From NCBI RefSeq assembly GCF_022695595.1, contig NZ_CP074380.1, positions 3,155,501-3,219,500 on the forward strand: 64,000 nucleotides of DNA, written 5' to 3'. Of this stretch, positions 18,403 to 28,831 are shown in pieces. The translations under genes were made by a program, and so were the position numbers. The notes under the pieces were generated by a model. The model did no database searches, was not told the DNA's origin, and saw only the letters and a list, made by a program, of their open reading frames with translations. How positions within the stretch are numbered: the stretch's first letter is position 1; each line of letters opens with the position of its first letter. Source of the stretch: Streptomyces sp. MST-110588. GTDB lineage: Bacteria > Actinomycetota > Actinomycetes > Streptomycetales > Streptomycetaceae.

Positions 18403-19677
18403 ATGTGGAACATGCCTGACCATTCCGAACGTGCCCGCATGCCCCTGGCCGTCTACGTTCTCGGCCTTTCCGTATTCGCTCTGGGAACCAGCGAATTCAT
18501 GCTGTCCGGGATCCTGCAACCCCTGGCCCGGGACATGGGCGTCTCCATCCCCCAGGCCGGTCTGCTGGTTTCGGCTTTCGCGGTCGGCATGGTGGTCGGC
18601 GCTCCCGTACTCGCCGCGGCGACGCTGCGGCTGCCCCGCCGTACGACCCTGATCGCACTGCTCGCCGTGTTCGGCGCCGGGCAGATCGCGGGCGCGCTGG
18701 CCCCCACGTACGGCGTGCTGTTCGCCTCGCGGGTCGTGAGCGCGCTGGCCTGCGCGGGCTTCTGGGCCGTCGGCGCGGCGGTCGCGGTGTCCCTGGTGCC
18801 CGTCACCGCGCGCGCCCGCGCGATGGCCGTCATGGTCGGCGGACTGAGCATCGCGAACATCGCGGGCGTGCCGGCCGGCGCGCTGCTGGGACAGCACGCG
18901 GGCTGGCGCGCGGCCTTCTGGGCCGTGGCCGCCCTCGCGGCCGTCGGTCTGGCCGGCGTGGCCGCGCTGGTGCCGCGTACGGCCGTACCGACCGGTGAGG
19001 ACCGGCCGCAGTTGCGCCGCGAGCTGAGCATCTACCGGGACAAGCAGGTGTGGCTGGCGCTGGTCGCGACCGCCCTGAACGGTGGCGCGGTCTTCGCGCT
19101 GTTCTCCTACCTCTCGCCGCTGCTGACGGACACCGCCGGGCTGGACGAGAGCTGGGTGCCGACCGTGCTCGCCCTCTTCGGTGTCGGCGCGCTGATCGGT
19201 ACGTACATAGGTGGCCGCAAGGCGGACGCGAACCTGTTCGGCATGATCTTCGGCGGCATCGGCGCCTCCACGGTCGTCCTGGCCGCCCTGGCGCTGACCG
19301 CGCACAGCCCGGTCGCCGCCATCGCGCTGGCGCTGCTGCTCGGCGTCACGGCGTTCGCCACCGCGCCCGCGCTCAACGCCCGGATGTTCAATGTGGCGAC
19401 GGCCGCGCCGACCCTGGCCGGTGCGACCACCACCTCCGCCTTCAACCTGGGCAACACGCTCGGCCCCTGGCTCGGGGGCCTGGTCATCAGCGCGGGCTGG
19501 GGCTACCCGGCCGTCGCCTGGACGGCCGCGGGGCTGGCGGCGGCGGCCGTCCTCACCACGGTGATCGCCTTCCGGCTGCAGCGTACGGGTGCCGGGTCCC
19601 GGGTGGTGGCCTCCTCGGCCTCGGCCACGGCCTCGGCCGCCGCGCCGGACCCCGACCGCGTCAGGGCGGACGCCTAA
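18403..19677 (+). CDS. Cmx/CmrA-like MFS efflux transporter
   Basis: 424 residues, twelve membrane segments. ATG 18403 (MWNMPDHSERARM) has GGAG five bases upstream. The first helix region, MPLAVYVLGLSVFALGTSEFMLSGIL, and the LRLPRRTTLIAL loop are characteristic of the DHA1 branch that includes actinobacterial chloramphenicol exporters. Resemblance is good, but drug identity cannot be read from sequence. The C-terminus is a short Ala/Ser-rich tail. Followed by a strong terminator. Confidence 0.85.
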   Translation: MWNMPDHSERARMPLAVYVLGLSVFALGTSEFMLSGILQPLARDMGVSIPQAGLLVSAFAVGMVVGAPVLAAATLRLPRRTTLIALLAVFGAGQIAGALAPTYGVLFASRVVSALACAGFWAVGAAVAVSLVPVTARARAMAVMVGGLSIANIAGVPAGALLGQHAGWRAAFWAVAALAAVGLAGVAALVPRTAVPTGEDRPQLRRELSIYRDKQVWLALVATALNGGAVFALFSYLSPLLTDTAGLDESWVPTVLALFGVGALIGTYIGGRKADANLFGMIFGGIGASTVVLAALALTAHSPVAAIALALLLGVTAFATAPALNARMFNVATAAPTLAGATTTSAFNLGNTLGPWLGGLVISAGWGYPAVAWTAAGLAAAAVLTTVIAFRLQRTGAGSRVVASSASATASAAAPDPDRVRADA

Positions 19678-19698
19678 CTCGTGTGACGCGCCGATCGC

Positions 19699-19733
19699 GC
19701 CGAGGGCCCGACGAACACCGTCGGGCCCTCGGC
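19699..19733. terminator. bidirectional hairpin terminator
   Basis: 15-bp perfect stem: GCCGAGGGCCCGACG (19699-19713) with its complement at 19719-19733, five-base loop. It separates the convergent MFS and LAxTG-protein genes. Confidence 0.85.
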
Positions 19734-19766
19734 TTCTTGTCGCGTCCCTCAGTGCGCTTGGTGCGC

Positions 19767-21485
19767 TCAGTGCGCGGTCGCGCGGGTGGTACGGCGGCGG
19801 CGCGTCGCCACCACCAGGGACGTGCCGCCGATCAGCGAAGCGGCGGCGCCACCGGCTATCGGGGCGATACCCGCGGCCCCCGTACCGGCCAGCGCGCCGG
19901 CGGTGTCCGTACCGGTGCCGTCCGTGCCTCCGGAGCCCGAACCACCGGCGGCGGCACCGCCCTCTCCGCCGGAACCCGCAGCAGAACCGGAATCAGCACC
20001 CCCGCCGGTGGACTTGTCGTCGTCCGACGGCGTGGGCTTCCGGCCCCCGCTCCCCTTCCCGTTACCGCCGGTGTACTTCACCAGGACGGGCGCGGTGTTG
20101 TTCTCCTGCTGCGGGTCACCGGCCGGATCGGTCGGGGCGGTGACGGTGCCCCGGGCGCCGGCGACGCGCTTGTCGATGCGGGCCTGGAGGATGGTGCCGA
20201 AACCGTCCGGCCCATAGGGGCAGACGGCTTTCTGCGCCTTTTTCTGCACCTCCTGGGCCTTCCGCGCCTTTCCGCCGGCGGTCTTGTCAGGCGTGCAGTA
20301 CAGCGCCTCTTCCTGGTCGTTCTCGTCCAGCGGCACCACACTGACGCCCTCCGGCAGGGTCACCCGCATCGGGCCCATACGGACGTCCTCGTCGCCGGGC
20401 CCGTGGTTCTGCGGGAAGGGCATCTTTACCTGCACCACCTGGCCGACCTTGCCCTTGATGGTGAACCCGACCGCCCGCCAGTCGGCCGTCTGCGTCGTAC
20501 GCAGGTGCAGTTCCGCGGCTGCGTTCTCGCTGAAGCCGCTGTCCCGCACGGCCTTCAGGCCCAGCGCCGGGCCCTCCCCACGCGGGGCGGATTCGGGCAG
20601 ACCGCCGTACTCGGGCTGGTTCCCCAGCGGACGCACGCTGTAACCGATGTGCCCGGACATCGTGGCCTTGTGCAGCGTCGCCACGAACGGGTCGTCGACC
20701 TCGAAGGCGGCACCCGGCTTCAGCGGGCCGGGGAAGTCGCATTCGGCATGGGTGGGCCCGGTGGCCTTGTTGTAGCGGCAGTTGCTGTGCCGGGCGGCGA
20801 AGACGCCGGAATCCGTGTAGACGGACAGCGTCACACCCTCGCGTACCGGGACGGCGCTCTTGTTCACGAACGCCGGCGACAGCGGCACCTTCGCTCCCGG
20901 GGGAAGCTGCTCGCGCGCCTTCTCCGGCCGTACGGAGAGCTTGAGCGCGCCCATCACCACACGGGTGGAGTGCTCGACCGTCGCCGCGTTCGAGCTGGTG
21001 AGGGTCATCTTCACGGTGCCCTCGTCACCGGCCGCGGCCTTGGCCGCGGGGCGCAGGACGAACGGCGCGAACTCGGTGCGCTGGTAGAAGTCGCCGAGCG
21101 GGCACATCACCTCCAAAGAGGCGGCACCGCCCTTCCCCCAGGAACACTTCTCCGTGGGCTGCACCTCGGCCTTGCCCTTGAGCGAGGAGAGGTCGAACCG
21201 CGCCTTGACGCCCTTGACCTTCTTCTCCTCGCCCTGGTGGGAACCGCCCGCCGCGAGGGCGATGGAGAAGTCCGGTACCCGCTGGCCGTCCCCGGGCAGC
21301 GGAAGGTAGTACGACGTGGGCGCGTGCATCACCAACAGCCGTACGCCGTCGCCGTCCGCCGGGTTCCCCGGGGCCGCCGACGCCGTTCCACCGGCCGCCA
21401 CCACGAGCCCGCCACCGGCCAGGGCCAGTGCGGCGCCGGCCGCCGACACGCGCCGCGCCCAATCAGCCTTGCAACGTCTGTTCAT
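19767..21485 (-). CDS. secreted LAxTG surface protein, probable sortase E substrate
   Basis: 572 residues. N-terminal signal peptide (basic MNRRCKADWARR, hydrophobic core, ASA cleavage region near 36-38). A long beta-rich ectodomain with paired cysteines (EKCSWGKGG/EVMCPLGD; SNCRYNKATGPTHAECDF; LYCTPDKTAG/AVCPYGPDG) follows, then a Gly/Ser linker. The C-terminus has LAGTG (532-536), a hydrophobic span (AAGIAPIAGGAAASLIGGTSLVVA) and RRRR: the cell-wall sorting layout used by class E sortases of Streptomyces, which recognise LAxTG. Ectodomain family not recognised. No sortase gene is in this window. Confidence 0.75.
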   Translation of the reverse strand: MNRRCKADWARRVSAAGAALALAGGGLVVAAGGTASAAPGNPADGDGVRLLVMHAPTSYYLPLPGDGQRVPDFSIALAAGGSHQGEEKKVKGVKARFDLSSLKGKAEVQPTEKCSWGKGGAASLEVMCPLGDFYQRTEFAPFVLRPAAKAAAGDEGTVKMTLTSSNAATVEHSTRVVMGALKLSVRPEKAREQLPPGAKVPLSPAFVNKSAVPVREGVTLSVYTDSGVFAARHSNCRYNKATGPTHAECDFPGPLKPGAAFEVDDPFVATLHKATMSGHIGYSVRPLGNQPEYGGLPESAPRGEGPALGLKAVRDSGFSENAAAELHLRTTQTADWRAVGFTIKGKVGQVVQVKMPFPQNHGPGDEDVRMGPMRVTLPEGVSVVPLDENDQEEALYCTPDKTAGGKARKAQEVQKKAQKAVCPYGPDGFGTILQARIDKRVAGARGTVTAPTDPAGDPQQENNTAPVLVKYTGGNGKGSGGRKPTPSDDDKSTGGGADSGSAAGSGGEGGAAAGGSGSGGTDGTGTDTAGALAGTGAAGIAPIAGGAAASLIGGTSLVVATRRRRTTRATAH

Positions 21486-21606
21486 ACGACGTACGACTCG
21501 GAAGGTGGCTCAGGGGTTGTGCTGCTGTGCTGCTGTGGTGGTGACGGTGGGGTCGGTGGTTGTGGCGACTTCAGTGGCTGTGGTGGCTGCGGCGGCTGTG
21601 ATGATC

Positions 21607-21900
21607 TCAGTGACCGCGGTGGCCTGGCGCGCCTGACGGGGGGCGGTGTTTGGGACGGCGGAGGCCGGACGCGGTCAGGCGGCGGACCAGTTCCTTGCTG
21701 CCGACCTCGACGGCCCCGGCCCGTACGGCGTCGGCGTACCGTTCCGCCGGCAGGTCGTAGTGGTCCCGTTCGAAGGCCCGCGGTGGCGCGCCTATGCGGG
21801 CGGCGAAGGCGTGCAGTTCCTCGAAGGAGACGTCGCTGACCAGGTGGGACCACATACGGCCGTGGCCCGGCCAGGTCGGCGGGTCGATGTAGACCGTCAT
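21607..21900 (-). CDS. DUF4031 protein
   Basis: 97 residues matching the small actinobacterial DUF4031 family: MTVYIDPPTWPGHGRMWSHLVSD, EELHAFAARIGAPPRAFERDHYDLP, and GAVEVGSKELVRRL. The family is conserved and often found beside metabolism genes, but has no assigned function. It lies eight bases after the stop of the next gene upstream on the same strand and is probably co-transcribed with it. Confidence 0.85.
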   Translation of the reverse strand: MTVYIDPPTWPGHGRMWSHLVSDVSFEELHAFAARIGAPPRAFERDHYDLPAERYADAVRAGAVEVGSKELVRRLTASGLRRPKHRPPSGAPGHRGH

Positions 21901-21908
21901 TCCGGCGC

Positions 21909-22271
21909 TCAGCCTCCCGAGGGCGCTCCGAGGGCGCCGACCTTGGCGACCGCCACCGACGTCTTCGGGCAGACCCAGCGCGGGTCGGGACCCAGCTCCG
22001 GCTCCACGTCGAGGGCGTGCGGGTCACCGCCCTCCGTGCACACCGGGCACAGCGGCCAGCGGCCGTACCGCTCCAGCAGTGCGTCCTGGACGTCCTGGGC
22101 GATCAGCCCGGCCACGAATTCCGCCCCGTCAGGCCACTGTTCCACCCACCACCGCCGGTGCGCGACCGCGTCCTCGACCAGCGAGACGATGCCGGCGTCG
22201 GCGACCTCGTCCGCCATGAGATCGGCGAGCACCAGGGCCCGGGCGGCGTGCAGTGCCTGTTCAAGCTCCAT
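21909..22271 (-). CDS. conserved streptomycete hypothetical protein
   Basis: 120 residues from ATG 22271 (MELEQALHAARALVLADL). A helical N-terminal half contains HRRWWVEQWPDGAEFVAGLIAQDVQDALLE; the second half has a possible metal-binding pattern, CPVCTEGGDPHALDVEPELGPDPRWVCPKT, with three cysteines and a histidine. Its function is unknown. It probably forms an operon with the DUF4031 gene downstream and is divergent from the RpiR regulator of the MurNAc operon. Confidence 0.75.
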   Translation of the reverse strand: MELEQALHAARALVLADLMADEVADAGIVSLVEDAVAHRRWWVEQWPDGAEFVAGLIAQDVQDALLERYGRWPLCPVCTEGGDPHALDVEPELGPDPRWVCPKTSVAVAKVGALGAPSGG

Positions 22272-22414
22272 GGGCCCATTGTCCCGCCTGTCGGCGACGC
22301 TCACCTCGTCGGCCGAAAACCGCCACTTCCGCCCCCCGTGCTCCGGATTTCCCTCTGCCCTGAGTGCCGCGAGCGTTCCGAGCGCCCCGAGTGCCGGTTG
22401 CCCCGAAAGGAGTA

Positions 22415-22444
22415 TTGACGGGGCTCACGCGCTGAAATTATTTT
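22415..22444 (+). promoter_or_regulatory. promoter of the RpiR gene, giving a leaderless message
   Basis: TTGACG (22415-22420) and TATTTT (22439-22444) are 18 bases apart. The start codon GTG at 22451 lies seven bases after the -10 element, so transcription should begin at or next to it; there is no ribosome binding site. Confidence 0.65.
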
Positions 22445-22447
22445 TCA
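22433..22447. promoter_or_regulatory. putative RpiR operator 1
   Basis: TGAAATTATTTTTCA is an inverted repeat (TGAAA and TTTCA, five-base spacer) that overlaps the -10 element of the RpiR gene. Confidence 0.55.
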
Positions 22448-22450
22448 ACT

Positions 22451-23404
22451 GTGAGTAACACTCTGAAGGAAACTTTCAGCATCGGCGGTGCCGAGTCCCG
22501 CCCGGACCACAGCCCGCCCGCGCCCGCCGCGCTGGCCGCCAAGGTCCGTACGCTCGGCCCGACCATGACGCGCTCGATGCAGCGGGTCGCCGAGGCGGTC
22601 GCCGGCGACCCGGCAGGCTGCGCCGCCCTGACCGTCACCGGACTGGCGGAGCGGACGGGCACCAGCGAGGCCACGGTCGTGCGTACCTCGCGACTGCTCG
22701 GCTACCCCGGCTACCGCGATCTGCGGCTCGCGCTGGCCGCCCTCGCCGCCCAGCAGGCCGCCGGGGCCGCGCCCGCCGTCACGGCCGACATAGCAGTCGA
22801 CGACTCCCTCACGGACGTGGTCGCCAAGCTGGCGCAGGAGGAGCGGCAGTGCCTGGCCGACACCGCGGCCGGGCTGGACATCGCGCAGTTGGAGTCGGCC
22901 GTCACCGCGCTCGCCACCGCCCGGCGTATCGATGTGTACGGCATAGGGGCCTCCAACCTCGTCGGCCAGGACCTGGTCCAGAAGCTGCTGCGCATCGGCC
23001 TGATCGCGCACGCCCACTCCGATCCGCACCTGGCGGTGACCAACGCGGTGCAGATGCGGGCCGGGGACGTGGCCATAGCCATCACCCACTCGGGCCGAAC
23101 GACCGATGTCATAGAGCCGCTGCGGGTGGCCTTCGACCACGGCGCCACGACCATCGCCATCACCGGCCGGCCGGACGGCGGGATCGCCTCGTACGCCGAC
23201 CACGTCCTGGCCACCTCCACCGCCCGGGAGAGCGAGCTGCGGCCCGCCGCGATGTCCTCCCGGACCAGTCAACTGCTGGTCGTGGACTGCCTGTTCGTGG
23301 GGGTCGCGCAGCGGACGTACGAGACCGCCGCGCCCGCCCTGTCCGCCTCCTACGAAGCCCTGGCACACCGCCACGCCTCTCATGCCATCCGGGGCACCCG
23401 CTGA
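22451..23404 (+). CDS. MurR/RpiR-family regulator of the MurNAc operon
   Basis: 317 residues from GTG 22451. An RpiR helix-turn-helix (residues about 60-95: LTVTGLAERTGTSEATVVRTSRLLGYPGYRDLR) precedes a SIS sugar-phosphate-binding domain (RRIDVYGIGASNLVGQDLVQKLLRIG, AITHSGRTTDVIEPLRVAF). It heads a run with murQ and a PTS permease, as MurR does in other bacteria, and probably senses MurNAc-6-phosphate. Two TGAAA/TTTCA-type palindromes flank the start codon, pointing to autoregulation. Confidence 0.9.
   Translation: MSNTLKETFSIGGAESRPDHSPPAPAALAAKVRTLGPTMTRSMQRVAEAVAGDPAGCAALTVTGLAERTGTSEATVVRTSRLLGYPGYRDLRLALAALAAQQAAGAAPAVTADIAVDDSLTDVVAKLAQEERQCLADTAAGLDIAQLESAVTALATARRIDVYGIGASNLVGQDLVQKLLRIGLIAHAHSDPHLAVTNAVQMRAGDVAIAITHSGRTTDVIEPLRVAFDHGATTIAITGRPDGGIASYADHVLATSTARESELRPAAMSSRTSQLLVVDCLFVGVAQRTYETAAPALSASYEALAHRHASHAIRGTR
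22463..22479. promoter_or_regulatory. putative RpiR operator 2, inside the coding start
   Basis: CTGAAGGAAACTTTCAG has 5-bp inverted arms and the GAAA/TTTC character of site 1. It begins 12 bases into the RpiR coding sequence, about 30 bases centre to centre from site 1. Confidence 0.45.
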
Positions 23405-23414
23405 CCGCCCGCCC

Positions 23415-23490
23415 TACGTCCCGTACCTCGCATCCCGTACCCCGTACCCCGTACCCCGTACCTCGCACCCGCCGTCCCGCATCCCGTACC
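23415..23490. repeat. CCCGTAC short-repeat tract
   Basis: The spacer between the RpiR gene and murQ contains about ten copies of CCCGTAC or CCGTACC variants at 6-7 base spacing. The tract looks like slippage-prone filler; no hairpin or promoter was identified in it. Confidence 0.6.
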
Positions 23491-23526
23491 CGCAGTCGCA
23501 CGAGCACGGAGAGAGCCGCCACGACC

Positions 23527-24468
23527 ATGACTTCCACCACCGACCACGCCCGGCTGCGGGCCCAGTTGGACACCCTGACCACCGAGGCGTTCCGGCCCGA
23601 GCTGGCCGACATCGACCGGCTCCCGACCCTGGAGATCGCCCGCACGATGAACGGCGAGGACGCCACGGTCCCCGCCGCCGTCGCCGAGTGCCTTCCGCAG
23701 ATCGCCGCCGCCATCGACGGCATCGCCGAACGGATGTCCCGCGGCGGCCGGCTGGTCTACGCGGGGGCGGGCACGGCCGGCCGGCTGGGCGTACTGGACG
23801 CCAGCGAGTGCCCGCCCACCTTCAACACCGACCCCTCCGAGGTGCTCGGCCTGATCGCGGGCGGCCCCACCGCCATGGTCACGGCGGTGGAGGGCGCCGA
23901 GGACAGCAAGGAGATGGCCGCCGCCGACCTGGACGCGATCGGCCTGACTGCCGACGACACGGTGGTCGGCATCTCCGCCTCCGGCCGTACCCCGTACGCC
24001 GTCGGCGCCGTCGAACACGCCCGGAACGGCTGTGGCGCCCTGACCGTCGGCCTCTCCTGCAACGCGGACTCGGCGCTGGCCGCCGCCGCGGACCACGGCA
24101 TCGAAGTCGTCGTGGGCCCCGAGCTACTGACCGGCTCCACCCGCCTGAAGGCGGGCACGGCACAGAAACTCGTACTGAACATGCTCTCGACGATCACCAT
24201 GATCCGGCTGGGCAAGACGTACGGGAATCTGATGGTGGACGTACGGGCCTCCAACGAGAAGCTGCGGGCCCGCTCGCGCCGCATCGTCGCGCTGGCCACC
24301 GGCGCGGACGACGCGGAGATCGAGGCGGCGCTCGCCGCCACCGGCGGGGAGGTGAAGAACGCCGTCCTCACCCTCCTCGGCGGGGTCGACGGGCCGACGG
24401 CGGCCCGGCTGCTCGACGATGCCCGGGGCCATCTGCGCGCCGCCCTCCAGGCCGCCCACACCGGCTGA
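23527..24468 (+). CDS. murQ: N-acetylmuramic acid 6-phosphate etherase
   Basis: 313 residues. MurQ converts MurNAc-6-phosphate to GlcNAc-6-phosphate and D-lactate in the cytoplasm during cell-wall recycling. The SIS fold and signature are clear: TLEIARTMNGEDATVPAAV, VYAGAGTAGRLGVLDASECPPTF, TAVEGAEDS, GISASGRTPYAVGAVE and LKAGTAQKLVLNMLSTITMIRLGKTYGNLMVDV. It lies between its probable regulator and a PTS permease. The product feeds NagA, encoded 14 kb away at 37666. Confidence 0.95.
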   Translation: MTSTTDHARLRAQLDTLTTEAFRPELADIDRLPTLEIARTMNGEDATVPAAVAECLPQIAAAIDGIAERMSRGGRLVYAGAGTAGRLGVLDASECPPTFNTDPSEVLGLIAGGPTAMVTAVEGAEDSKEMAAADLDAIGLTADDTVVGISASGRTPYAVGAVEHARNGCGALTVGLSCNADSALAAAADHGIEVVVGPELLTGSTRLKAGTAQKLVLNMLSTITMIRLGKTYGNLMVDVRASNEKLRARSRRIVALATGADDAEIEAALAATGGEVKNAVLTLLGGVDGPTAARLLDDARGHLRAALQAAHTG

Positions 24469-24504
24469 CGGCGACCGCACCCCACGCACAGCGAGGCAGC
24501 GCAC

Positions 24505-26046
24505 ATGTCCGAAGAGAGTTACCGCGCCACCGCCGCCGCGATCCTCCCCCTGGTCGGCGGCGCCCCGAACGTCACCTCCGTCGCCCACTGCATGACCCGG
24601 CTCCGCCTGGGCATCGCGGACCGCTCCCGGGTACGGGACGAGGCACTGAAAGCGCTGCCCGCCGTCATAGGGGTCGTCGAGGACGACACGTACCAGCTCG
24701 TGCTGGGGCCGGGCACGGTCGCCCGGGTCGCGCCCGAATTCGAGCGACTGCTGACCGAGGCCCGCACCACCGCACCCCCCGTCACGTCAGCCACCCCGTC
24801 CGGCTCCTCCCCTCCCCCATCCGCCTCTCCATCCCCCTCCCCCTCCGGTGAGGAACTCGCCGCTCGGGGAGCCGATCTCAAGGCCCTCCGTACGGCCCGT
24901 AACGCCACCCCGGTCAAGCTCCTCCTCCGCAGGATCGCGAACATCTTCGTGCCGCTGATCCCGGCTCTCATCGGCTGCGGCATCGTGGCGGGCCTCAACG
25001 GCCTGCTCAGCAACCTCGGCCTGCTGTCCTCGCTCACCCCGGCGCTGGCCGCCATCGCCTCCGGCTTCATGTCGCTGATCGCCGTCTTCGTCGGCTACAA
25101 CACGGCCAAGGAGTTCGGCGGTACGCCCGTACTGGGCGGTGCGGTGGCCGCGATCGTCGTCCACGCGGGCGTCGCGGACATCACCGCCTTCGGGCAGCGG
25201 CTCTCCCCCGGGCAGGGCGGCGTGCTGGGCGCGCTGGGCGCCGCGCTGCTGGCGGTACGGGTCGAGAAGTGGTGCCGCAAGCGGGTGCCCGGGTCCCTGG
25301 ACGTCCTGCTCACCCCCACCCTGACCATCCTGGTCTCCGGGCTGGTCACGGTCTTCGGACTGATGTTCCTGGCCGGTGAGGTCTCTTCCGCCATCGGCAC
25401 GTTCACCGGCCGGCTGCTCACCGACGGCGGCGCGGGCGCGGGCTTCGTCCTGGGCGGGCTCTTCCTCCCACTGGTCGTGCTGGGTCTCCACCAGGCCCTG
25501 ATCCCGATCCACACCACCCTCATCGAGCAGCAGGGCTACACGGTCCTGCTGCCGGTCCTCGCCATGGCCGGCGCGGGCCAGGTGGGCGCGGCGGTGGCCG
25601 TCCACCTGCGCCTACCGCGCAACGAGTCGATCCGCCGGACCATCAGGTCCGCCCTGCCCGCAGGCTTCCTGGGCATCGGCGAGCCCCTGATCTACGGCGT
25701 CTCGCTCCCCCTCGGCCGCCCGTTCGTCACCGCCTGCGTCGGCGGGGCGTTCGGCGGCGGGTTCATCGGCCTGTGCCACCAGCTCGGTGAGGCGGTGGGC
25801 ACCACCGCCATCGGCCCCTCCGGCTGGGCCCTCTTCCCGCTCCTGAAGGGCAACCGAGGACTGGGCACCACGGTCACCGTCTATGCCCTCGGCCTGGCCG
25901 TCGGCTATGCCGCGGGCTTCCTGGCCACGTACTTCTTCGGCTTCGGCAAACGAGGACTGGCCGAGCTGAACGCCCCACCGCACGGGCCCGCCGACGCTCC
26001 GTGCGAAGACCACGCCATACGGCCGACCACGACCACCCCGGCCTGA
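24505..26046 (+). CDS. PTS EIIBC permease, probably for N-acetylmuramic acid
   Basis: 513 residues. The EIIB domain (1-85) has the phosphorylated cysteine at residue 29 in VAHCMTRLRL. A Pro/Ser-rich linker (about 92-115) leads to an EIIC domain of about ten membrane segments (from LLRRIANIFVPLIPALIGCGI) with the substrate signature GFLGIGEPLIYGVSLPLGRPF. There is no EIIA domain, as in MurP and other glucose-superfamily permeases that borrow EIIA (Crr). It follows murQ by 36 bases, and GAGG precedes the ATG. Substrate is inferred from operon context. Confidence 0.88.
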   Translation: MSEESYRATAAAILPLVGGAPNVTSVAHCMTRLRLGIADRSRVRDEALKALPAVIGVVEDDTYQLVLGPGTVARVAPEFERLLTEARTTAPPVTSATPSGSSPPPSASPSPSPSGEELAARGADLKALRTARNATPVKLLLRRIANIFVPLIPALIGCGIVAGLNGLLSNLGLLSSLTPALAAIASGFMSLIAVFVGYNTAKEFGGTPVLGGAVAAIVVHAGVADITAFGQRLSPGQGGVLGALGAALLAVRVEKWCRKRVPGSLDVLLTPTLTILVSGLVTVFGLMFLAGEVSSAIGTFTGRLLTDGGAGAGFVLGGLFLPLVVLGLHQALIPIHTTLIEQQGYTVLLPVLAMAGAGQVGAAVAVHLRLPRNESIRRTIRSALPAGFLGIGEPLIYGVSLPLGRPFVTACVGGAFGGGFIGLCHQLGEAVGTTAIGPSGWALFPLLKGNRGLGTTVTVYALGLAVGYAAGFLATYFFGFGKRGLAELNAPPHGPADAPCEDHAIRPTTTTPA

Positions 26047-26103
26047 CCCCGAGTTGGCCGGCATTCCCCACCGGGGGCACCCCGGGGACACCCCGGGAAC
26101 GCC

Positions 26104-26143
26104 GCCGGGGCGGCACCCCCTGGGAGGAGGGTGCCGCCCCGGC
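26104..26143. terminator. bidirectional hairpin terminator
   Basis: 15-bp perfect stem (GCCGGGGCGGCACCC, 26104-26118, with 26129-26143) and a ten-base loop, between the convergent PTS and groEL genes. Confidence 0.8.
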
Positions 26144-26174
26144 TTTCAGGACGGTTGATCAACCAGACGGTCGA

Positions 26175-27975
<1,801 letters not shown>

Positions 27976-27984
27976 CGCCAATGA

Positions 27985-28011
27985 TTAGCACTCGGCCCCC
28001 TTGAGTGCAAG
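27985..28011. promoter_or_regulatory. CIRCE element 2 (degenerate right arm)
   Basis: TTAGCACTC, nine bases, GAGTGCAAG: a perfect left arm and seven of nine in the right arm. It starts ten bases after element 1. Confidence 0.75.
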
Positions 28012-28098
28012 CGGCTTCACACTCCACGGGGCGACGGTCCGGCCAGAAGTGCGTACGGAAGCGGACCGGCTCCCGGGGCTCATCGGGGCGCGCACGCA

Positions 28099-28133
28099 CG
28101 AAGGGCCCGTACCCCATGGGTACGGGCCCTTCG
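28099..28133 (-). terminator. hairpin terminator of the cold-shock gene
   Basis: 16-bp perfect stem (28099-28114 with 28118-28133) closed by a three-base loop, 33 bases after the stop codon of the minus-strand cold-shock gene. No T tract follows, as is common in Streptomyces. Confidence 0.85.
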
Positions 28134-28165
28134 GCGTGAGTGTGCCGGTGGCCGATGCGCCGAGA

Positions 28166-28369
28166 TCAGACGGCGAGCTTGACCATGTCCGCCTGCGGCC
28201 CCTTCTGGCCCTGCGAGATCTCGAACTCCACCCGCTGACCCTCTTCAAGGGTGCGGTAGCCGTCCATCTGAATCGCGCTGTAGTGGACGAATACATCCGC
28301 ACCACCGTCGACCGCGATGAAGCCGTACCCCTTCTCCGCGTTGAACCACTTGACGGTGCCCTGAGCCAT
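28166..28369 (-). CDS. CspA-family cold-shock protein
   Basis: 67 residues from ATG 28369 ([18 protein letters not shown]), with GGGAG upstream. RNP1 (KGYGFIAV) and RNP2 (DVFVHYSAI) single-strand nucleic-acid-binding motifs are intact; the rest matches the five-stranded OB fold. Such proteins act as RNA chaperones. It sits between groEL2 and the sulfur-carrier/thrC pair, a gene order I recall from other streptomycetes. Confidence 0.96.
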   Translation of the reverse strand: MAQGTVKWFNAEKGYGFIAVDGGADVFVHYSAIQMDGYRTLEEGQRVEFEISQGQKGPQADMVKLAV

Positions 28370-28831
28370 GCCTAACTCCCCTATTACTGGCCCTTGCACA
28401 GGACCGCACTCCGCGGACCCGGGTCAGACCTCACCCCCGGCGGTCCCCTATGCCAGGCGACATGGGAAGGCCCTGGGGTGTGCGCCGGAACGCGTCGACC
28501 GCCGCTGAATGTATCTGCACCACTGCCCAGAGCAACAGGTCAATCGGACGAGAATTCCGCTGTCGAACAATCGCTTATGTCGCCCGAACTAGGGATATTC
28601 CACGGCAAGTCGGGCCGGGCATAGCTCACCAACGCGACAATTCATATGCACACTTCGGGCACAACTCGTCGCGTTCTCATACGTGTTCCACACGCTTGCG
28701 GTCAGGGAGCGCCCCAACTGTATCGCCTTTAACAACACGGAACTGCCCCATCCGCTTCTCGGCGGACGGGGCAGTTCCGGGGACGGGCGGTCCGGGGAAC
28801 GGACGGTCCCTGGACGGCGTACGGGGCGGGC
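28370..28831. other. cold-shock gene upstream region; no gene seen
   Basis: This 460-base stretch is less GC-rich than its surroundings and must hold the cold-shock promoter and a long 5' leader. No clear promoter was placed. The far end holds the terminator of the sulfur-carrier gene. Confidence 0.5.
28739..28778 (-). terminator. hairpin terminator of the sulfur-carrier gene
   Basis: 17-bp stem with one mismatch (GGAACTGCCCCATCCGC at 28739-28755 with 28762-28778), six-base loop, 53 bases beyond the stop of the minus-strand gene. Confidence 0.75.
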
